60,120 nucleotides of DNA from Podochytrium sp. JEL0797 (taxonomy: Eukaryota > Chytridiomycota > Chytridiomycetes > Chytridiales > Chytriomycetaceae), in assembly GCA_027596195.1 (NCBI GenBank), contig JADGJG010000049.1, positions 1-60,120 on the forward strand, in the 5' to 3' direction. Of this stretch, positions 54,938-60,120 are shown one piece after another; position 1 is the first letter of the stretch, and each line of letters begins with the position of its first letter. A program made the translations under genes and the position numbers. Below the pieces are notes generated by a model that was not told where the DNA came from, ran no database searches, and was given only the letters and a program-made list of their open reading frames with translations.

Positions 54938-56773
54938 TTAGAGAATAGCACCCGCGACGGCAGCAGAGATCCATGTTGCAAACGCACCCGTACACATGGC
55001 ACTCAACGCCAACTCAGCAAAGTCCTTCTTACGCGACGGAGCCATAACGCCCAACATGGACACTTGAATACCAATCGACCCAATGTTGGCGAACCCACAG
55101 AGCGCAAACGTCAACAAACGCACAGTTCGGACACTCAACGCTCCGTTCATGGGGAAAGAACCGTCCGGCAACACGTCGGGGTAGAAAGCAATGTCTTTCA
55201 TGTTGGCGTATGCGACAAACTCGTTCACGACCATCTTCGTGGCCATGAATTCGGCACTCTGGCGCGCTTCAGAGGATTGGATACCGATGCAGAAGGCGAG
55301 GGGCCAGAAGACGTAAGAGAGAAGGAGCTGGATGGTGACCGGCTGGGACGCGTCGAGCCAGTTGTCAATGCCGAGTGCGCTGAAGGACCACGTGGTGAGG
55401 TCGTTGACGCACTGGAACAGGGAGATGATGGCAAGCAAGGTACCGGCGATCAAGAGCGCGAGCTGGACACCGATAGCGGCTCCCTTTGAGGCTGCGTCGA
55501 TAAAGTTGACATCCTTTTCATCGCCTTCCGGGACCTTGACATTTCCTTTCGAGAGAGAATCCTCCGTCTCGGGAACAACAATCTTGGACGCGTAAAGAGA
55601 GCATGGAACGGACATGAGACACGAGGCGAGGAGGGTGGAGATGGCCTCGGGAGAGTTTCCAGTGTACTGCATGTAGGCCATCAAGACGGCGCCGGAAATG
55701 GTGGAGAATCCAGAGCACATGGTTGAGTGAATTTCAGAACGCGTCATGAACTCGACGAAGGGCTTGACCAGGAGAGCAGATTCACCCATGCCGACAAAGG
55801 GAGAGGCGGCCGCGACGACAGACTCGGCACCCGACGTGTCCATGAGACGCACCATGAGCCAAGCAAACTTGCCGACAAGGTACTGCATACCCTTCAAGTA
55901 GTACACAATAGAAATGAAGGCACAGAAGAAGATGATGGCGGGGAGGGTCGAGACAGCGAAAGTGTTGGCAAACGGGTTGTTCGCGACAGGCCCCAAAACA
56001 AACTCGAGACCGGCAGTAGACTCGTGCAGGAACGTGCGAACGAACGTAGATAAGAAGTAGAAGATCTAAAGAAAAGAATGAGTCAGTATAGGGTCCAGGG
56101 ACGTGGATTGCGCATCAGTTACTTACGTCAACTCCAAGCTGAGTTCTGAGCACAAACAACGCGACGGCAAACTGGCAGAACAACCCAACGACGACAGTTC
56201 GCCAGTTGATGGCCTTGCGGTTGCTGGAACAGGCAAAAAGCACGAGAATGTAGAACGCGACTCCGCCAATACTTTGAAGTCTTTGGAGGATAGTTCCGGT
56301 TTCCGATACCGGCGACAAGCACGCGACAGCCACGATGAGAACGAAGTAGAGAACAGCAGCACCGGGCAGCATGAACTTTTGTGGAATGGTCCTGGGAATC
56401 CATCCAAAGCAGACATCGGCGGCCTTTCCAACAGGTGCTGTTGAATTGAATCAGTTTCAGCGAAAGAAGAGAGAGAAAATTCACAATCAAGCGTACCGTA
56501 AACAAGACGACTGATGCAAATGTGTTGAGCCAGCAAGCGGAGAGAAATGAAGACGTAAATGCAGATGGCGAACACGTATCCCGTAATTCCGACTCCCTTG
56601 ATGATAACCGCGATGATAAATGCAGTGAGAACGGCCCAGATGGCCAGGTGGTAAATGACGGTACGCTTGTCCCTCTTGCCAAAGAGCTTCTTCTCAACAG
56701 CAGGCTCTGCGTTGAATTCATCTTCTCGATCGATCTTGGTGGGTGTAATGTCAAGAGCGGCAGTTTGCTCCAT
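54938..56773 (-). CDS. Concentrative nucleoside transporter (CNT/SLC28 family)
   Basis: Ion-coupled importer of nucleosides across the plasma membrane. Exons 56773-56497, 56437-56127 and 56065-54938 give 571 residues. A charged cytosolic N-terminus of ~45 residues (KKLFGKRDKR) precedes about a dozen hydrophobic helices. The CNT core is clear: VLGPVANNPFANTFAVSTLP, then FVGMGESALLVKPFVEFMTRSEIHS and the GF.TI.G segment of the inner transport domain. ATKMVVNEFVAYANMKD carries the conserved N-E-F-(V/I)-A-Y motif, and RTVRLLTFALCGFANIGSIGI the second substrate-binding hairpin. CNTs are scattered among fungi. The gene interrupts the F-box/LRR cluster and shares nothing with it. Confidence 0.9.
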
Positions 56774-57430
56774 GTTGGTAAATTTGCTGAATGATAATGT
56801 GAGTGGAGTGGGAAAGGCGTGTTGGAAGCGCTGTTTTATATGGGTTGACTCGTATTGATCGATAATCCGAGGGTTCAAAGTGCGCATTGGTGTGACAAGA
56901 TCTGACCTCCAAAAATATTACCACTCAATTTTAGCCACCCAGTGGGTGCCTTCCGACTCCTGCCGATGTTTTGTGATCAAATCTTCCAAAGCCCGCCGTT
57001 TCCCTCACGAATCACCACTCTCCTGGTCGACTTTCCTCGCGGAATGGATTGCTGAACAAGAAAAATCTGGTGGCGCGAAACGAGGGGCTTGAAAATTCCC
57101 CCGCGAACCTTCTCGAATGCCACCCGACTCGGCAACCCTGGTTTCTCGGTCGCGAAAACTTCCAACACAAATCAATAAGCGCCGAAAAGGTGCAACTTGA
57201 ACCGGAAGCAATCGCAAGTGGCGCGTGAGGCTTGAAAAGTGTGTAATTAAAAGTGGGGCTTGAATGACGCACCTTTGTTGATCGCGACATCCTTGCGGTT
57301 TAATTGAGGAATGCAGTTGACCACTTTATGTGAACAATATCAAGAGCGAAGTGAAATACAACCGCACAGCACGACGACACGCGATTCTCTAGAAATATTC
57401 CGCATGACTCAACAAATCAAATCAAAAAAA
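56774..57430. other. Intergenic stretch, no gene seen
   Basis: Divergent upstream region of the nucleoside transporter and F-box/LRR copy E. ORFs on both strands are short and unlike known proteins. The reading frame of copy E stays open upstream to an ATG at 57311, but family members begin at the position of 57431. Confidence 0.5.
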
Positions 57431-58432
57431 ATGACTTCGCATCCCACGGCCCTGCCATCCAGCGAAACTGGTTATCCACCATCTAAATCTCCTCCTGATA
57501 TTCTCCGCGTGCAGATTGAGTCCAATCGGCAGCTGCATTTCCTAGCCCTCCCCCACCGCGACCAAACCGAGAACTCCCTCACTCGCTTCGCAGACCTTCC
57601 CGTCGAGATTGCCCTCCAAATTCTCAGCTCAGTTCACCCAATACAGGTCTGGAAGCTTCGCGGACTTTCGAAAAACTTCAAGACGTGCCTTTCTGCGCTC
57701 GCGTTTGCGCGCATGAATGTGGCACGATTCGTTGCTTCTCGCTTGCCAATATTCACAACTACATACCCAACACAAGAAGATCTCCTCTACTTTAAATCAC
57801 CTCATCAATACCAAACGGCATATTTCCAAATGCGTTGGGCCAAGCTCGAGAAGCTGGAGTGGTACCAGTGCCGTCTCTCCATTTCCATCCCCATTGCGCT
57901 GATGAGCTGCAAGAGTCTGTCCAAGTTGGAGCTCGGAAACAGTTGCCTCATCGGCTCAATTCCTTTCGAAATCGGACAACTCGCGTCGCTTGAAGTCTTG
58001 AACCTGCGAAAAAACCGCCTCGAAGGCAAGATTCCTACCAGTCTTGGAAGATTGCAGCAGCTGAAGAGCCTGCTTCTAGACGACAACCAACTCTCTGGAC
58101 CAATTCCTCCCGAACTGGGGTTATGCCGCAAGTTGGAGTTCATCAGCTTGTCGGAAAATGAGGCTCTGACTGGAACCTTGCCTCCTGAGCTTGGAAATCT
58201 CTCTGCCCTTCAACAGCTTTATCTCAGCAAATGCGCTTTCACAGGTTTCATTCCACCACAGTTTGGGCTGCTTTCAAGTTTGAGGGAGCTATGGTTGAAC
58301 GACAATTTGTTGTCTGGGGAGGTTCCTGTGCAGTTGGCAAGTTTGGATCATCTTCTGACCATATCTGTGCACAACAATTTGCGATTGGTGTGCTCGTTTG
58401 AATTTCGGAATGAGGTGGATTTTGAATTTTGA
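57431..58432 (+). CDS. F-box protein with plant-type leucine-rich repeats (copy E)
   Basis: Intact, 333 residues from the ATG that aligns with the other copies (MTSHPTALPSSETGYPPS); the upstream ATG at 57311 would add 40 non-family residues. The F-box is FADLPVEIALQILSSVHPIQ. Repeats include LEGKIPTSLGRLQQLKSLLL and TGTLPPELGNLSALQQLYLS. In the fourth repeat the usual Gly-Ser-Ile-Pro is Gly-Phe-Ile-Pro (FTGFIPPQFG). The tail NNLRLVCSFEF is slightly altered. The spacer to copy F is only 127 bases. Confidence 0.85.
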   Translation: MTSHPTALPSSETGYPPSKSPPDILRVQIESNRQLHFLALPHRDQTENSLTRFADLPVEIALQILSSVHPIQVWKLRGLSKNFKTCLSALAFARMNVARFVASRLPIFTTTYPTQEDLLYFKSPHQYQTAYFQMRWAKLEKLEWYQCRLSISIPIALMSCKSLSKLELGNSCLIGSIPFEIGQLASLEVLNLRKNRLEGKIPTSLGRLQQLKSLLLDDNQLSGPIPPELGLCRKLEFISLSENEALTGTLPPELGNLSALQQLYLSKCAFTGFIPPQFGLLSSLRELWLNDNLLSGEVPVQLASLDHLLTISVHNNLRLVCSFEFRNEVDFEF

Positions 58433-58559
58433 GTGTGCGGATGATGAGCGAGGTGAATAAAAGAAGTAAGCGATTTTGCAAGATGTGCCAGTTTGAACTC
58501 ACTCCCTTTCGATGTAGAATAAAAACTCGGCGCGACTTGGCACAAAAATCAATCAAAAA

Positions 58560-59582
58560 ATGGCTTCCAATCCACTCCCTGCGGATCCCGAAGCCCTGCT
58601 ACCCTTACGCAGCGAAACTGATCACCCGCTATCCGGCACTTCTCCCGATGTTGTCTGCGTGCAGGCAGAGTGCAACCACGGTCCTCTGTCTCTCCAAGCC
58701 CTCGATCTCCATGATCAAACCGAGAACAGCGTTGCTTGCTTCGCAGACCTTCCTGTTGAGATTCCTCTCCGAATCTTCAGCTGGGTGCACCCAATACAGG
58801 TCTGGAAGCTTCGCGGACTTTCGAAAACCTTAAAGACGTGCCTTTCGGCTCCCGCATTTGCGCGCATGAATGTGGCCCGATTTGTTCGTTCTCGCTTGCC
58901 AATAGTCACCACTACATACCCAACACGACAAGATATCCTCTACCTTAAGGCTCCGCAACAGTACCAGACGGCATATATTGAAATTCGTTGGGCCAAGATC
59001 GAGAAGCTGAAGTGGCCCTTTGTTCTCAATCTTGACATCCCCATTGCTCTGATGGCCTGCAAGAATCTTGTTGAGTTGCATCTTGGTAATATCTGTCTTT
59101 TCGGCTCAATTCCCGCGGAAATCGGAGAGCTCGCGTCGCTTGAAGTCTTGGACCTTCGAACGAACAGACTCGAAGGCATGATTCCCTCCAGTCTTGGAAG
59201 CTTGCAGCAGCTCAAAATCCTGTGTCTGCACGGAAACCTGCTCTCTGGACCGATTCCTCCCGAACTGGGGTTATGCCGCAGCTTGGAGACCCTCAACTTG
59301 TCCCGAAATGTCGCTCTCAATGGGTCCATACCTTCCGAGATCGGCCATCTCTCTGCCCTTCAATCACTTTTTCTCAACAGTTGTGCTTTCGCGGGTTCCA
59401 TTCCTCAAGAGTTTGGGCTTCTTGCAAGTTTGAGGGAGATGTGGTTGAACGACAATTTGTTGTCTGGGGCGGTTCCTGTCGAGCTAGCGAGCTTGGCTCA
59501 TCTTGAGTATGTTGACTTGAAGCGGAACGTGGGACTGGTTTGCTTGTTTGAATTTGAGGAAGGGGTGGCATTCACTATTTGA
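58560..59582 (+). CDS. F-box protein with plant-type leucine-rich repeats (copy F)
   Basis: Intact, 340 residues, in direct tandem with copies E and G. F-box segment FADLPVEIPLRIFSWVHPIQ; linker APQQYQTAYIEIRWAKIEKL. Repeats include LEGMIPSSLGSLQQLKILCL and LSGPIPPELGLCRSLETLNL, followed by a SIPSEIGHLSAL unit. The tail is RNVGLVCLFEFEEG. The sequence AATCAATCAAAAAATGGCTTC around the start is nearly identical to that of copy G, so promoters were duplicated along with coding regions. Confidence 0.85.
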   Translation: MASNPLPADPEALLPLRSETDHPLSGTSPDVVCVQAECNHGPLSLQALDLHDQTENSVACFADLPVEIPLRIFSWVHPIQVWKLRGLSKTLKTCLSAPAFARMNVARFVRSRLPIVTTTYPTRQDILYLKAPQQYQTAYIEIRWAKIEKLKWPFVLNLDIPIALMACKNLVELHLGNICLFGSIPAEIGELASLEVLDLRTNRLEGMIPSSLGSLQQLKILCLHGNLLSGPIPPELGLCRSLETLNLSRNVALNGSIPSEIGHLSALQSLFLNSCAFAGSIPQEFGLLASLREMWLNDNLLSGAVPVELASLAHLEYVDLKRNVGLVCLFEFEEGVAFTI

Positions 59583-59713
59583 TTGTGTGGAAAAATAAGG
59601 CGTAATTGTGTGTTGAATAAAAGAGGCAAGATGCTTGCAAGGCATGTGTGGCTTGATGAGCCAGTTGGCAAGATGAGACGCGATTCTCTGAACCCCAGAA
59701 AATCAATCAAAAA

Positions 59714-60120
59714 ATGGCTTCGATTCGACTACCGCCCGCAAGCAGCGACACTGGTCCCCAGTCATCCGACTCTCCTTCCCACGTTCTCCATGAGCAGATT
59801 GAATCCAACCACGTCCCCCTCCCTCTCCACTCCCTCAATCTCCTCGATCAAACAAAGAACGACCTCACTTGCTTCGCAGACCTTCCTGTCGAGATCGCCC
59901 TCCGGATCCTCAGCTGGGTGCACCCGAAACATGTGTGGAGGCTTCGCAGACTCTCGAAAACGTTCAAGGCGTGCCTTTCGACTCCCTCGTTTGCGCGAAT
60001 GAATGTGACTCGACTCCTCCCCTCTCGCCCACCGATCATCACCACTACCATACCAACACAAGAAGATCTCCTCTATCTGATGGCTCCTCAACAGTACCAA
60101 ACAGCATATATCCACATGCG
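59714..60120 (+). CDS. F-box protein with plant-type leucine-rich repeats (copy G), truncated by the window end
   Basis: Open from ATG at 59714 to the last base, 135 codons. It contains the Ser/Pro-rich N-terminus, the F-box segment FADLPVEIALRILSWVHPKH followed by WRLRRLSKTFKACLSTPSFA, and the linker APQQYQTAYIHMR. The LRR part would lie beyond the window. No lesion is visible in the part present. Confidence 0.85.
   Translation, partial: MASIRLPPASSDTGPQSSDSPSHVLHEQIESNHVPLPLHSLNLLDQTKNDLTCFADLPVEIALRILSWVHPKHVWRLRRLSKTFKACLSTPSFARMNVTRLLPSRPPIITTTIPTQEDLLYLMAPQQYQTAYIHM

Overview
This looks like a nuclear genome window from a zoosporic fungus, most likely a chytrid. The genes are compact and broken by many short GT-AG introns, mostly 45-80 nt. 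Conserved eukaryotic housekeeping genes sit beside families typical of early-diverging fungi: GH9 and GH26-like glycosidases, a soluble-type adenylyl cyclase, a concentrative nucleoside transporter, and a large leucine-rich-repeat family. The species assignment is inference; no rRNA or mitochondrial marker is present.

Layout. 1-12.5 kb: C-terminal end of a USP7-type deubiquitinase, a GH26-like secreted glycosidase, a Sel1-repeat protein, a Sac1-type phosphoinositide phosphatase, a GH9 glycosidase without a visible signal peptide, one poorly resolved gene, and an intron-containing tRNA-Tyr(GTA). 12.5-22.3 kb: an Osh4-like oxysterol-binding protein, relics of LRR and MYND genes, a MadBub spindle-checkpoint protein whose kinase domain has lost its catalytic residues, a small unknown protein and a broken F-box/LRR gene. 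22.4-29 kb: two tandem HDHD1-like HAD phosphatases separated by a 150-bp tandem repeat, an F-box/ankyrin protein and a Puf6/PUM3 protein. 29-32.6 kb: several small minus-strand genes that are easy to miss because of short exons (a possible PP1-docking protein, a homeodomain-like protein, an unknown 3' exon, and APC11). 32.8-42.1 kb: a 14-exon soluble adenylyl cyclase homologue, the mRNA-export helicase SUB2/UAP56, and RPB4 facing it divergently.

42.2 kb to the end is a cluster of F-box proteins carrying plant-type (LxGxIP) leucine-rich repeats. It has five complete or window-truncated copies and two decayed copies, with further relics at 15.2-15.6 and 21.3-22.3 kb. A roughly 8-kb Helitron-like transposon (about 45,518-53,552) is inserted in the spacer between members of this family. 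It encodes an intact, spliced 1,915-aa Rep/helicase with HUH, YxxKY and PIF1-type motifs. A divergently transcribed, intact 405-aa protein of unknown function is also inside. The element is bounded by a perfect 15-bp inverted repeat and has a 9-bp inverted repeat in its shared promoter. This element, with its unidentified partner gene, is the best candidate for an undescribed system. A concentrative nucleoside transporter lies between LRR copies at 54.9-56.8 kb.

Exon boundaries were placed by hand from splice signals, reading phase and protein-family continuity. Where alternatives exist they are stated.
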